Source: an uncultured Marvinbryantia sp. (GTDB taxonomy: Bacteria > Bacillota > Clostridia > Lachnospirales > Lachnospiraceae). Taken from it: a stretch of DNA of 64,000 nucleotides. The stretch covers positions 62,001 to 126,000 of the forward strand of contig NZ_CAJKOX010000007.1 in assembly GCF_905201705.1 (NCBI RefSeq), given 5' to 3'. The notes under the pieces are model-generated. The model was not told the origin of the DNA, made no database searches, and was given only the letters and a program-made list of their open reading frames with translations. This document shows positions 17,052-26,493 of this stretch, in pieces; positions within the stretch are counted from its first letter, which is position 1, and each line of letters opens with the position of its first letter. Both the position numbers and the translations under genes were made by a program.

Positions 17052-17561
17052 ATGGCTGCACCGCGCAGAACGGCAGACCGGACACAGGCATCGCGCCAGA
17101 GCACCGGCCGCCGCTACACAACTACATATATTGACGGCAACGTGGTGCGCCACATCCAGACGGATCCGCAGCGTGAGCGTCAGCAGCGCGCGCGCAGATC
17201 GCAGGCGGTAAATACCCGCAGAAACAGGCAAAAGGCTCTGAATATGACGATGCCGTATGTGATGTTCCTTACTGCGGCGGCGATCGCGACCGTATTTCTT
17301 TGCGTGCAGTATCTGCAGCTGCAGGCGCTCGGCACCAGCTACCGCGGTGATATCGCGGCGCTGGAGAGTACCCTCAGCGAGGCAAAGCTTGCGAACGACA
17401 GCGCATACGAAGAGGCGATCTCGTCCGTAAGTATGGAGCAGATCAAGGAAGTTGCCGTAAATGAGCTTGGCATGGTTTATGCGGACGAGGGGCAGGTAAT
17501 CGTCTACAGCAGCCAGAAGGAAGATTATATCCGGCAGTATGAAGAGATTCCGCAGGAATAG
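17052..17561 (+). CDS. ftsL: Cell-division protein FtsL-like
   Basis: This 169-residue bitopic protein occupies the standard ftsL position between rsmH and the first PBP. It has a long basic, Arg/Gln/Thr-rich cytoplasmic N-terminus (about 60 residues), one TM segment (about 68-90, MPYVMFLTAAAIATVFLCVQ) and an extracytoplasmic coiled coil ending in VAVNELGMVYADEGQVIVY, typical of FtsL/DivIC. FtsL with DivIB and DivIC activates septal peptidoglycan synthesis. Assignment relies on topology and position. Confidence 0.85.
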   Translation: MAAPRRTADRTQASRQSTGRRYTTTYIDGNVVRHIQTDPQRERQQRARRSQAVNTRRNRQKALNMTMPYVMFLTAAAIATVFLCVQYLQLQALGTSYRGDIAALESTLSEAKLANDSAYEEAISSVSMEQIKEVAVNELGMVYADEGQVIVYSSQKEDYIRQYEEIPQE

Positions 17562-17590
17562 ATGCTGCATATACAGTAAAGGGTGAGCAG

Positions 17591-19735
17591 ATGGCAGCAA
17601 GAAAAAAAAGAGAACAAAGGTTTACGAAAGAAATGCAAATAAAGCTTTTGGCGATATTTGCATTCGTTTTATTATTGCTTGTTATTTTAAATTTACTTAT
17701 CGCTTATATCAATGCAAAGAGCGGAGAGCAGTACGCAAAGGTTGTACTGTCGCAGCAGACGTACGACAGTAAGACCATCCCATACCGCAGGGGAGAGATC
17801 CTCGACCGCAATGGAAATATTCTGGCAAAGAGCGATAAGGTATATAATGTAGTGCTGGACTGCAAGGTGATCAACAGCTCGGACGACTACATCGAGCCGA
17901 CCATCCGGGCGATCACGAGTGTGTTCGGGCTGGATGAGGCGGAGGTGCGGAACCGCATTTCGAGCGAGGAGACGAAAAACAGTCAGTATCAGATCGTAAA
18001 ATACGGCATTTCGCTGGAGGAAAAGCAGGCGTATGACGATTACACCGATCTTTCCGAGGAGCGCAGCCTCACACAGGCGCAGCGGACGGAGCTTGAAAAC
18101 GTGCAGGGCATCTGGTTTGAGGAGGATTATGTGCGGTCCTATCCGATGAACAACGTCGCCTGCACGGTGCTGGGCTTTGCAAACTCCTTAAACGACGGTA
18201 TTTTCGGCCTGGAGGCGTACTATGACGAGATTTTAAACGGCGTGGACGGCAGGGAATACGGCTATCTGAATTCCGATCGGGAGCTGCAGGAAAACATTAT
18301 TGAGCCGGAAAACGGACACAATGTCGTATCGACGATCGACGTCAACATCCAGCAGGTTGTGGAAAAATATATCGCGCAGTTTGAGGAGGAAAATAAAAAC
18401 GGACCCTGGGAGGAGACGCAGGGACATGCCAGCAAGCACACCGGCGTGATCGTGGCGGATCCGAAGACCGGGGAGATCCTTGCGATGGCGACAGATAAAA
18501 CGTTCGATTTAAATGACCCACAGAATCTGTCGGGCTGGTACTCGGAAAAGGATCTGGAGGCGATGACGGACGAGGAGAAGTCCGAGGCGCTGAACGAGAT
18601 GTGGTACAACTTCTGTGTTTCCGAGGCGTTCGAGCTTGGCTCCACCTACAAGCCGATCGTGGTGGCGTCGGCGCTCGACAGCGGCAGTATCACAACGAAC
18701 TTCGGCGTTACCTGCAACGGCTATCTGCAGCCGGTGACGGAGGAGGATCCGATCAACTGTACCGGCATTCACGGGGAGGAGACGCTGGGGGATGTGCTGA
18801 AAAACTCCTGCAACCCCGGTATGATGACGATCGGTATGGACATGGGCGTGGATGTCTTCTGTAAATATCAGGATATTTTTGGCTTTGGAAAACGTACCGG
18901 CATCGACCTGCCGAATGAAAATTCCGGCGCGCTGCACGGGGTCAATAAAATGGGGATCATGGAGCTGAGTACCTGTTCCTTTGGACAGGGCTTTACGGCG
19001 ACGATGATCCAGGAACTGGCAGCGTTCTGCGCAGTAGTGAACGGCGGCTACTATTATAAGCCGCATGTGGCGAAGCAGATTCTTGATGAGAACAACAGCG
19101 TAGTTTCCAATATTGAGCCGCTGCTGATCTCACAGCCGGTATCCACGAAAACTTCCTATCAGCTGCGGGATTACCTGGAGATGGTAGTCACAGAGGGCAC
19201 CGCGACGGACGCACAGATCGCAGGCTATGATATCGGCGGAAAAACCGGAACGGCGGAAAAAATTCCGCGTGGAAACGGAAAATACATTATTTCCTATATC
19301 GCGGCGGCGCCGATCGACGATCCGCAGGTGGTTGTCTACGCGGTGATCGACGAACCGAACATCGAGAACCAGGAGGACGGGTCCTACACGAAGAATCTTG
19401 TGAAAAGTATCATGCAGGAAATTCTGCCGTACATGGGCATCTATCCCACCGGGGAGCTTACGGAGGAGGAACAGCAGAACCTCGGTATGCAGGTCGACAG
19501 AGAGCCGGAGACCGAGATGGTGGCGCAGTACGTGTATGACGAGTGGGGCAATATAATGTATGATGAGACGACCTGGGAGCCGCTCACCGAGCTGGTTCCT
19601 GTGGAAGTGACAGAAAGCGAGTACGAGGCGGACAACGTATACGGAAACGTAGCGCCGCCCACGCAGTCAGACGACGGCACCGTGGACGAAAACCAGGCGG
19701 ACGCCGCAAATCCGGAGGAATATATCTACGAGTAA
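17591..19735 (+). CDS. Class B penicillin-binding protein (septal transpeptidase, first of two)
   Basis: This 714-residue monofunctional transpeptidase has an N-terminal TM anchor (about residues 17-40), a PBP dimerisation domain (RRGEILDRNGNILA) and a transpeptidase domain with Ser351 in GSTYK, S406-C-N and K551-T-G. It crosslinks peptidoglycan, probably at the septum or as an FtsI/SpoVD homologue. The C-terminus carries about 100 extra acidic, Glu/Thr-rich residues and no PASTA domain. A strong terminator follows its stop. Confidence 0.93.
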   Translation: MAARKKREQRFTKEMQIKLLAIFAFVLLLLVILNLLIAYINAKSGEQYAKVVLSQQTYDSKTIPYRRGEILDRNGNILAKSDKVYNVVLDCKVINSSDDYIEPTIRAITSVFGLDEAEVRNRISSEETKNSQYQIVKYGISLEEKQAYDDYTDLSEERSLTQAQRTELENVQGIWFEEDYVRSYPMNNVACTVLGFANSLNDGIFGLEAYYDEILNGVDGREYGYLNSDRELQENIIEPENGHNVVSTIDVNIQQVVEKYIAQFEEENKNGPWEETQGHASKHTGVIVADPKTGEILAMATDKTFDLNDPQNLSGWYSEKDLEAMTDEEKSEALNEMWYNFCVSEAFELGSTYKPIVVASALDSGSITTNFGVTCNGYLQPVTEEDPINCTGIHGEETLGDVLKNSCNPGMMTIGMDMGVDVFCKYQDIFGFGKRTGIDLPNENSGALHGVNKMGIMELSTCSFGQGFTATMIQELAAFCAVVNGGYYYKPHVAKQILDENNSVVSNIEPLLISQPVSTKTSYQLRDYLEMVVTEGTATDAQIAGYDIGGKTGTAEKIPRGNGKYIISYIAAAPIDDPQVVVYAVIDEPNIENQEDGSYTKNLVKSIMQEILPYMGIYPTGELTEEEQQNLGMQVDREPETEMVAQYVYDEWGNIMYDETTWEPLTELVPVEVTESEYEADNVYGNVAPPTQSDDGTVDENQADAANPEEYIYE

Positions 19736-19740
19736 ACATA

Positions 19741-19796
19741 ACTCTGCAGAAGGATTCATAAACTACAGTGAATACCTTCTGCGGAGTTTTTGTTTT
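19741..19796 (+). terminator. Strong terminator/attenuator between the two PBP genes
   Basis: An 18-bp stem with one bulge and one G-U pair (19741-19758 with 19769-19787) is followed by TTTTTGTTTT. The 3' arm contains GCGGAG, the only plausible ribosome binding site of the next gene. The hairpin could therefore both end transcription inside the dcw cluster and mask the start of the second PBP. Confidence 0.85.
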
Positions 19797-21621
19797 GAGA
19801 CTGAAAACATTTCACCGGAAAAAAGTGGTCACTGTATTTCTTGTCTGCATGCTTGCACTCGTGTTTCTCGCGGGGCGTCTGATGAAGCTGATGCTGTTCG
19901 AATCAGAGTACTACGCGAAGAAGGCGCAGGATCTGCATGAGCGCGAACGCGACATTAAGGCGGCCCGCGGCCGGATCCTTGACGCCTGCGGAAATGTGCT
20001 TGCCACGAACCAGACAGTCTGCACGATCTCCGTCATTCACAGCCAGATTGAGGACCCGGAGGCGGTTATCCGTGCGCTGACAGAGGAGCTCGGTCTTTCC
20101 GAGGAGACGGTGCGAAAGCGCGTGGAGAAGCGCAGCTCTATCGAGCGTATTGAGACAAACGTTGACAAGGAGATCGGCGACAGGATCCGTGAAATGAATC
20201 TGGCGGGCGTGAAAGTGGACGAGGATTTTAAGCGCTGGTATCCCTACGGCACGCTCGCCTCCAAGGTGCTCGGCTTTACCGGCGGCGACAACCAGGGTAT
20301 CGTCGGGCTGGAGGTAAAATATGAGGATATTTTAAAGGGGAGCGACGGCAAGATTCTCACACTCACGGACGCGCGCGGCGTGGAGCTGCCGGAGGCGGGC
20401 GAGAGCCGCCTGGAGCCGATCGCAGGGAATGATCTATGCATCAGTCTTGACGCCAATATCCAGAAATTTGCAGAGCAGGCGGCTGAAAAGGTAATGGAGA
20501 AGAAGAGCGCCGACCGCGTTTCCATTATTATTATGCGGCCGTCAAACGGGGAGATCCTGGCGATGGTCGATGTGCCGGAATTTGACCTTAATAATCCCTT
20601 CGAGCTAAATTCGGTGGATGCGGCGGCGGATACGGCCACACAGGCAGAGAGTGACGCCGGGCAGGAGGAAAGCGCCGGCACGGATGCTGCAGAAGCCATG
20701 ACGGATGCCGAGCGGCAGGACGCCTGGAACCGGATGTGGCGCAACGGCTGCATCAACGACACCTACGAGCCGGGTTCCACCTTCAAGATCATCACGGCGT
20801 CCGCCGGGCTGGAGGAGGGCGTTGTATCCCTCACCGATCAGTTTTCCTGCCCGGGCTACAAGATCGTGGAGGACAGAAAAATCCGCTGCCACAAGGTGGT
20901 GGGGCATGGAAGTGAGAATTTCGTGCAGGGCGCGCAGAATTCCTGCAACCCGGTGTTTATCGAGGTGGGGCTGCGGCTGGGCGTGGAGCGGTATTACCAT
21001 TATTTTGAACAGTTCGGGCTTCTCTCAAAAACCGGCATCGACCTGCCTGGCGAGGCTGCGACCATCATGCACAAGATGGAAAATATGGGGCAGGTGGAGC
21101 TTGCCACCGTCGCCTTCGGACAGTCATTCCAGATCACGCCGATCCAGCTTATCACTACCGTCAGCTCGCTGATCAACGGCGGCAGGCGCATTACGCCGCA
21201 TTTCGGCGTAGAGGTGCGCGACAATGAAGGAACGCTTTTGAAGGTGCTGGAATATCCGGAAGGGGAGCAGATTTTGTCAGAAGAGACCTCCGAAAAACTG
21301 CGCTATGTGCTGGAGCAGGTAGTGGACGGCGGCTCCGGCAAAAACGCCTATCTGGAGGGGTATCATGTCGGCGGAAAGACGGCTACCTCCGAGACGCTGC
21401 CGCGCAGTGCCAACAAATACATATCCTCCTTCATCGGTTTTGCTCCGGCGGACGATCCGCAGGTCATCGGGCTTTGCGTCATCCATAATCCGCAGGGCGT
21501 TTATTATGGCGGAACGATCGCGGCGCCGGTCATCCGGGAAATTTTCTCCAATATCCTGCCATATCTTGAAATTGAGAAGGATGAGATGCGGGAGATACAG
21601 GATGTGACATCTGATCACTAA
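19795..21621 (+). CDS. Class B penicillin-binding protein (second of two; KTG box reads KTA)
   Basis: This is a second monofunctional transpeptidase, about 608 residues from TTG 19795. I prefer this TTG (GCGGAG eight bases upstream) over GTG 19768, which lies in the terminator hairpin. It has a TM anchor (VVTVFLVCMLALVFLAG), a dimerisation domain (RGRILDACGNVLA), Ser328 in GSTFK and S383-C-N. The third motif is K528-T-A-T instead of KTG; the codons AAG-ACG-GCT are clear. A Thr/Ala/Glu-rich insert (about residues 280-305) precedes the active site. SpoVD- or FtsI-like roles are both possible. Confidence 0.9.
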   Translation: MRLKTFHRKKVVTVFLVCMLALVFLAGRLMKLMLFESEYYAKKAQDLHERERDIKAARGRILDACGNVLATNQTVCTISVIHSQIEDPEAVIRALTEELGLSEETVRKRVEKRSSIERIETNVDKEIGDRIREMNLAGVKVDEDFKRWYPYGTLASKVLGFTGGDNQGIVGLEVKYEDILKGSDGKILTLTDARGVELPEAGESRLEPIAGNDLCISLDANIQKFAEQAAEKVMEKKSADRVSIIIMRPSNGEILAMVDVPEFDLNNPFELNSVDAAADTATQAESDAGQEESAGTDAAEAMTDAERQDAWNRMWRNGCINDTYEPGSTFKIITASAGLEEGVVSLTDQFSCPGYKIVEDRKIRCHKVVGHGSENFVQGAQNSCNPVFIEVGLRLGVERYYHYFEQFGLLSKTGIDLPGEAATIMHKMENMGQVELATVAFGQSFQITPIQLITTVSSLINGGRRITPHFGVEVRDNEGTLLKVLEYPEGEQILSEETSEKLRYVLEQVVDGGSGKNAYLEGYHVGGKTATSETLPRSANKYISSFIGFAPADDPQVIGLCVIHNPQGVYYGGTIAAPVIREIFSNILPYLEIEKDEMREIQDVTSDH

Positions 21622-21628
21622 GTTTTGG

Positions 21629-21657
21629 TTGCCTAATAGAGAAAAAAGACTTATAAT
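21629..21657 (+). promoter_or_regulatory. Internal promoter upstream of mraY
   Basis: TTGCCT (21629-21634), 17 bases, TATAAT (21652-21657). An AT-rich inverted repeat (AAAAAGACT ... AGTCTTTTT, about 21642-21676) encloses the -10 and could weakly stop upstream read-through. The promoter gives the mraY-to-divIB genes expression independent of the MraZ-controlled promoter. Confidence 0.8.
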
Positions 21658-21690
21658 TCAGATATATAGTCTTTTTCAGGAGGATAAAAA

Positions 21691-22650
21691 ATGATAAGTT
21701 TGGAAATAGTCTGGTCGCTGCTGATCGCCTTTGCCATCAGTGTGATTTTAAGCCCCTTTGTGATCCCCTTCCTTCGCAAACTGAAGGTGGGAAATACTGA
21801 GCGCACGGACGGGGTGGAGTCGCATCTGAAAAAAAACGGTACGCCGACGATGGGCGGTCTGATCATTCTGATCAGCGTGCTGATCACCTCGCTTTTATTT
21901 ATCGGGCGCTATCCGCGCATCATTCCGATCCTGTTCCTCACGCTCGGCTTCGGGATCATCGGTTTTCTGGATGACTATCTGAAGGTCGTGCTGCGCCGCT
22001 CGGATGGACTGCTGCCAAAGCAGAAATTCATCCTGCAGATTGTTATTACGACGATCTTTGTGATCTACATACTGGTGGTCGATCCCGACTGTTTGCTGAT
22101 CATGCTGCCGTTTACCGGAGGAATGTATTTTGACTGTGTGTGGGTGACGGTGCCGCTTGTCTATCTGGTGGTGCTCGGCACGGTCAACGGCGTGAATTTC
22201 ACCGACGGACTGGATGGGCTTGCCACGGGTGTCACAACGATGGTGGCGGTGTTCTTTACGATCGTTTCCATGGGAACGCAGGCGGGCATCGAGCCGATCA
22301 CGGCGGCAGTCACCGGAGCGCTCTTAGGGTTCCTTTTGTTTAACTCGCATCCGGCGCAGGTATTTATGGGCGATACCGGTTCCCTTGCGCTCGGCGGCTT
22401 TGTGGCGGGCTGCGCCTATGTGCTGCAGATCCCCATCCTGATCCCGGTGTTTGGCTTCATCTATATGATCGAGGTGATCTCGGTGATCATCCAGGTCACT
22501 TACTTTAAAAAGACAGGCGGTAAAAGATTTTTTAAGATGGCTCCGATCCATCACCACTTCGAGCTCTGCGGCTGGTCGGAGACGCAGATCGTGGCGGCTT
22601 TCACGATAGTCACAGCGCTGCTGTGCCTGATCTGCCTGTGCGGACTGTAG
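21691..22650 (+). CDS. mraY: Phospho-N-acetylmuramoyl-pentapeptide transferase
   Basis: MraY transfers phospho-MurNAc-pentapeptide to undecaprenyl phosphate, making lipid I. The 319-residue, ten-TM protein shows KKNGTPTMGGLI, GFLDDYLKV, the Asp-rich GVNFTDGLDGLA, FMGDTGSLALGG and MAPIHHHFELCGWSE. AGGAGG lies seven bases before the ATG. It is normally next to murF/murE/murD; here only murD follows. Confidence 0.98.
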   Translation: MISLEIVWSLLIAFAISVILSPFVIPFLRKLKVGNTERTDGVESHLKKNGTPTMGGLIILISVLITSLLFIGRYPRIIPILFLTLGFGIIGFLDDYLKVVLRRSDGLLPKQKFILQIVITTIFVIYILVVDPDCLLIMLPFTGGMYFDCVWVTVPLVYLVVLGTVNGVNFTDGLDGLATGVTTMVAVFFTIVSMGTQAGIEPITAAVTGALLGFLLFNSHPAQVFMGDTGSLALGGFVAGCAYVLQIPILIPVFGFIYMIEVISVIIQVTYFKKTGGKRFFKMAPIHHHFELCGWSETQIVAAFTIVTALLCLICLCGL

Positions 22651-22689
22651 GGATTTAAATAGGTTTTGCAAAAAACGGAGGAGAACGAC

Positions 22690-24051
22690 ATGGATTTACA
22701 AAATAAAAAGGTACTGGTTTTCGGGACAGGCATCAGCGGCATCGCCGCGGCGCAGCTCTTAAAAAGAATGGGCGCCTGTCCGGTACTCTTTGACGGAAAT
22801 GCGACCTTAAAAAAAGAGGATATCTACGAGAAGCTTGGCGAGTCTGAGACGGAGCTTTATCTCGGTGAGCTGCCGGGGGAAGTGATAGAGCAGCTTTCTC
22901 TGGTGGTGTTAAGTCCCGGCGTGCCCACGGACCTTCCGCTGGTGAATACTCTGCGCGAGCGCGGTCTTCGCATATGGGGTGAGATTGAGCTTGCCTATGA
23001 AAACAGCCGCGGCGACGTGCTTGCGATTACCGGTACAAACGGAAAGACGACCACCACCAGCCTGCTTGGCGCGATCATGGAGCACGTGCGGGATTCGGTG
23101 TTTATTGTCGGAAATATCGGCACGCCCTACACACAGATGGTTACGCAGACCGCAGATAATTCCGTGACAGTCGCGGAGATCAGCAGCTTCCAGCTGGAGA
23201 CCATTGAGGCGTTCCGCCCGAAGGTCAGCGCGATCTTAAATATCACGCCGGATCATCTGAACCGGCATCATACCATGGAAGAATACATACGGGTAAAGGA
23301 GCTGATCACCGCAAACCAGACGCCGGAGGATACCTGCGTTTTGAATTATGAGGATGAGGTCCTGCGGAAATTTGGCCAAACGCTTTCCTGCCGCGTCATA
23401 TTTTTCAGCAGCCTGCGTACATTAGAAAAAGGAATTTCTTTGAACGGCGATATGATCGAATACCGTGACGGAAATTCGGTCATCTCCTTCTGCAGCACGA
23501 AGGAGCTGAAGCTTCCGGGAAGACACAATTACGAGAATGTAATGGCGGCTGCGGCGATGGCGCTGGCATACGGCGTTTCCGTGGAGGACATCTGCTATGT
23601 GCTGAAGCGCTTCACGGCGGTAGAACACCGTATCGAATTTGTGGCTGAGGTGGACGGTGTCGTCTACTACAATGATTCCAAGGGAACAAATCCGGACGCT
23701 GCCATCAAGGGCATTCAGGCGATGGATCGTCCGACGCTGCTCATCGGCGGCGGTTACGACAAAAATTCCGACTATGAGGAGTGGATCCGGGCGTTTGACG
23801 GCAAGGTGCGCTGCCTTGTGCTCATCGGTCAGACGCGTGAGAAGATCAGGGCGGCGGCGGAGCGCTGCGGCTTCACAGACACCGTGCTCTGCGACTCCTT
23901 TGAGGAAGCCTTCCGCTTCTGCGCGGAGCACGCACAGAAGGGCGACGCTGTGCTTCTCTCGCCCGCCTGCGCAAGCTGGGGAATGTTCCAGAATTACGAG
24001 GTGCGCGGCAGGGTATTTAAAGAGATGGTGCATCGGCTGGAGAAGAGATAA
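22690..24051 (+). CDS. murD: UDP-N-acetylmuramoyl-L-alanine--D-glutamate ligase
   Basis: MurD adds D-glutamate to UDP-MurNAc-L-Ala. The ATP-binding GTNGKTTTTSL, then NITPDHLNRH and YNDSKGTNPDAAIKGI, identify the Mur ligase; the order and the N-terminal Rossmann-like GTGISGIAAA fit MurD. I chose ATG 22690 (GGAGGA eight bases upstream), giving 453 residues. Confidence 0.97.
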   Translation: MDLQNKKVLVFGTGISGIAAAQLLKRMGACPVLFDGNATLKKEDIYEKLGESETELYLGELPGEVIEQLSLVVLSPGVPTDLPLVNTLRERGLRIWGEIELAYENSRGDVLAITGTNGKTTTTSLLGAIMEHVRDSVFIVGNIGTPYTQMVTQTADNSVTVAEISSFQLETIEAFRPKVSAILNITPDHLNRHHTMEEYIRVKELITANQTPEDTCVLNYEDEVLRKFGQTLSCRVIFFSSLRTLEKGISLNGDMIEYRDGNSVISFCSTKELKLPGRHNYENVMAAAAMALAYGVSVEDICYVLKRFTAVEHRIEFVAEVDGVVYYNDSKGTNPDAAIKGIQAMDRPTLLIGGGYDKNSDYEEWIRAFDGKVRCLVLIGQTREKIRAAAERCGFTDTVLCDSFEEAFRFCAEHAQKGDAVLLSPACASWGMFQNYEVRGRVFKEMVHRLEKR

Positions 24052-24075
24052 AATAGAATTGACAGGAGTGGTTTC

Positions 24076-25173
24076 GTGCATCCGGAAAAGAAGAATCTGG
24101 ATTTCACACTGCTGATAATTGTGCTTGCCCTAGTCATTTTCGGGCTGGTTACACTGCAAAGTACAAGCGCATACAACGGCAGCGTCCGCTTTCTGGATGC
24201 CGGCTACTATTTCAAAAAACAATTATTTGCCACAGCGCTCGGGCTGGCCGCTATGGGGATCATCTCCCGCATGGACTACCACATCTTTTCCCGGTTTGCC
24301 GTCTGGGGCTATCTTATGTCCCTGGCGCTGTCGGGCGCGGTTCTGCTGGTGGGCGATTCCTACAACGGCTCAAAGCGCTGGCTGTCCCTGGGACCGCTTT
24401 CGTTTCAGCCCTCGGAGTTTGCAAAACCGGCGGTCATTCTGTTTCTCGCCTGGTTTATCAGCACGCGCAGAAAAAATCAGGGAAGCTTAAAGCTGCTGGT
24501 CGGCGTTGTGGCGCTGGTGCTGCCGATCGTTGGTCTGGTCGGCACGAATAACTTAAGCACGGCGATCATCATTTTGGGAATCGCCGTCATTCTGGCGTTT
24601 GTCTCCAACCCGAAATATCTGCAGTTTGTGTGGATCGGAGCGACGGGCGTCGGATTTATTGCCGTTTTTCTGAGCATGGAGCAGTATCGGATGGAGCGTC
24701 TCGCCATCTGGCGCAATCCGGAAGCCTACGAGAAGGGCTTTCAGACCATCCAGGGGCTTTATGCGATCGGCTCCGGCGGGCTCTTTGGCAGAGGGCTTGG
24801 CGAGAGCCTGCAGAAGCTCGGGTTTGTGCCCGAGGCGCAGAACGACATGATCTTTTCCATCATCTGCGAGGAGCTTGGTCTGATGGGCGCGCTGCTTCTG
24901 CTGTTTATTTTTCTTTTGATGCTCTGGCGGTTCATGGTGATCGCCACGCACGCGCCCGATCTGTTCGGCGCGCTGATCTGTGCCGGAATCATGGGGCATA
25001 TTGCTATTCAGGTTATTTTAAACGTTGCGGTGGTCACAAACACGATCCCGAACACCGGAATCACGCTGCCATTTATCAGCTACGGCGGCACCTCCGTGCT
25101 TTTTCTGCTCTCTGAAATGGGGCTGGCGCTCTCCGTCAGCAGGTGGCAAAAAGGAAACTCCGGCATATACTAA
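24076..25173 (+). CDS. ftsW: SEDS-family glycosyltransferase FtsW/RodA/SpoVE
   Basis: This is a 365-residue polytopic peptidoglycan polymerase with about ten TM segments. Signature regions are SYNGSKRWLSLGPLSFQPSEFAKPA, NTIPNTGITLPFISYGGTS, and the catalytic-loop stretch around AIGSGGLFGRGLGES. It starts with GTG behind ACAGGAG. Its dcw position argues for FtsW or SpoVE rather than RodA. A class B PBP encoded nearby is its likely partner. Confidence 0.93.
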   Translation: MHPEKKNLDFTLLIIVLALVIFGLVTLQSTSAYNGSVRFLDAGYYFKKQLFATALGLAAMGIISRMDYHIFSRFAVWGYLMSLALSGAVLLVGDSYNGSKRWLSLGPLSFQPSEFAKPAVILFLAWFISTRRKNQGSLKLLVGVVALVLPIVGLVGTNNLSTAIIILGIAVILAFVSNPKYLQFVWIGATGVGFIAVFLSMEQYRMERLAIWRNPEAYEKGFQTIQGLYAIGSGGLFGRGLGESLQKLGFVPEAQNDMIFSIICEELGLMGALLLLFIFLLMLWRFMVIATHAPDLFGALICAGIMGHIAIQVILNVAVVTNTIPNTGITLPFISYGGTSVLFLLSEMGLALSVSRWQKGNSGIY

Positions 25174-25202
25174 CGTATGTGTGTATGTGCGGAGGTAAGG
25201 GT

Positions 25203-26480
25203 GTGGATCGGATACAGACCAGGGGCAACATTCCGCTGTGCGGAGAAGTGACAATACAGGGATCGAAGAATGCTGCCCTGCCGCTGATGGCGGCAGCGGT
25301 TCTTCACAGAGGAACGACGGTACTCCACCGCTGTCCGCAGATCCTGGATGTGGAATATATGAGCGGGATCCTGCGCGGGCTTGGATGTACCGTGACGCGC
25401 GAAGGCCAGACACTGATCATAGATGCGCGGGAAATAGCAGGCTGCCGCGTCCTGCCGCAGCTTGCCACGCGGCTGCGCGCTTCTGTGCTTCTGATGGGAA
25501 GCCTGCTCGGAAGATGCGGCTGTGCGCGCCTGCCCTATCCGGGTGGCTGCACGATCGGACAGCGCCCGATCGACCTGCACCTGCAGGTGTTTGAACGTAT
25601 GGGCGCGCAGATCCTGCCGGAGGAGGAAGAAATCGGCGTGTACGCCGGATCATGCTGTAAATCTGCAGAAGGCGCTCGTCTGCATGGCTGCTGCATCCGC
25701 CTTGCGTTTCCGAGTGTGGGTGCGACGGAGAACGCGATCCTTGGGGCTGTGCTTGCGGATGGCACGACGGTGCTCGACGGCTGCGCCCTGGAACCGGAGA
25801 TCGCAGAGCTGTGCCGCTTTTTAAATGCGAAAGGAGCCAGGATCGAGGGGATCGGCAGAAGAAAGCTTACGATCACCGGCGTGACCGATCTGCAGGATTC
25901 ACAGTATACACTGATGCCGGATCGGATCGCCGCCGGTACATATCTGCTTGCGGCGGCGGGAACCGGAGGAAGCATTTCCGTGCGCGGCGTCTGCCCGGAG
26001 CATCTGGGCACGCTCACTCAAATTTTGCAAAAAACCGGCGCACGGATAGAGACTTTTCGCGATACAGTCCGTATGGATGCGCAAGGGGCACACCGTTCGG
26101 TTCCTGCCATCCGGACGGAGCCGTATCCGGGATTCCCGACAGATCTGCAGTCGCAGCTTATGGTGTTTCTGACCGGGGCGGACGGGATGAGCAGAATCGA
26201 GGAGCGGCTTTTCGAATCGCGGTTTCTGATCGCGGAGGAGCTGCGCAGGATGGGCGCGGAGATCGTCACAGACGGGCAATGCGCTGTGATAAAAGGGAAA
26301 AAAAGACTGCAGGGATGCACGGTGCAGGCGCAGGAACTGCGCGGGGGAGCGGCGCTTGTGGCGGCAGGTCTGATGGCCGAGGGAGAAACTATTATTTTGG
26401 GCAGTCATTTTATAAAGAGAGGCTATGAAGATATCTGCCGCGACCTTTCCGGTCTGGGGGCGGATATAAAAGAACTTTGA
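25203..26480 (+). CDS. murA: UDP-N-acetylglucosamine 1-carboxyvinyltransferase
   Basis: MurA catalyses the first committed step of peptidoglycan synthesis (enolpyruvyl transfer to UDP-GlcNAc). The N-terminus has GSKNAALPLMAA. The catalytic Cys116 sits in GGCTIGQRPIDLH, the fosfomycin target. I use GTG 25203, with GGAGG seven bases upstream, giving 425 residues. It stands where murG and murC are found in many dcw clusters. The sequence is somewhat divergent, so another MurA paralogue may exist elsewhere. Confidence 0.95.
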   Translation: MDRIQTRGNIPLCGEVTIQGSKNAALPLMAAAVLHRGTTVLHRCPQILDVEYMSGILRGLGCTVTREGQTLIIDAREIAGCRVLPQLATRLRASVLLMGSLLGRCGCARLPYPGGCTIGQRPIDLHLQVFERMGAQILPEEEEIGVYAGSCCKSAEGARLHGCCIRLAFPSVGATENAILGAVLADGTTVLDGCALEPEIAELCRFLNAKGARIEGIGRRKLTITGVTDLQDSQYTLMPDRIAAGTYLLAAAGTGGSISVRGVCPEHLGTLTQILQKTGARIETFRDTVRMDAQGAHRSVPAIRTEPYPGFPTDLQSQLMVFLTGADGMSRIEERLFESRFLIAEELRRMGAEIVTDGQCAVIKGKKRLQGCTVQAQELRGGAALVAAGLMAEGETIILGSHFIKRGYEDICRDLSGLGADIKEL

Positions 26481-26493
26481 GAGGTGTTTGTGC

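Noticed and set aside
19768..19794. GTG 19768 as the start of the second class B PBP
   Set aside because: It lies in the apex of a strong terminator hairpin and has no RBS; TTG 19795 has GCGGAG at good spacing.
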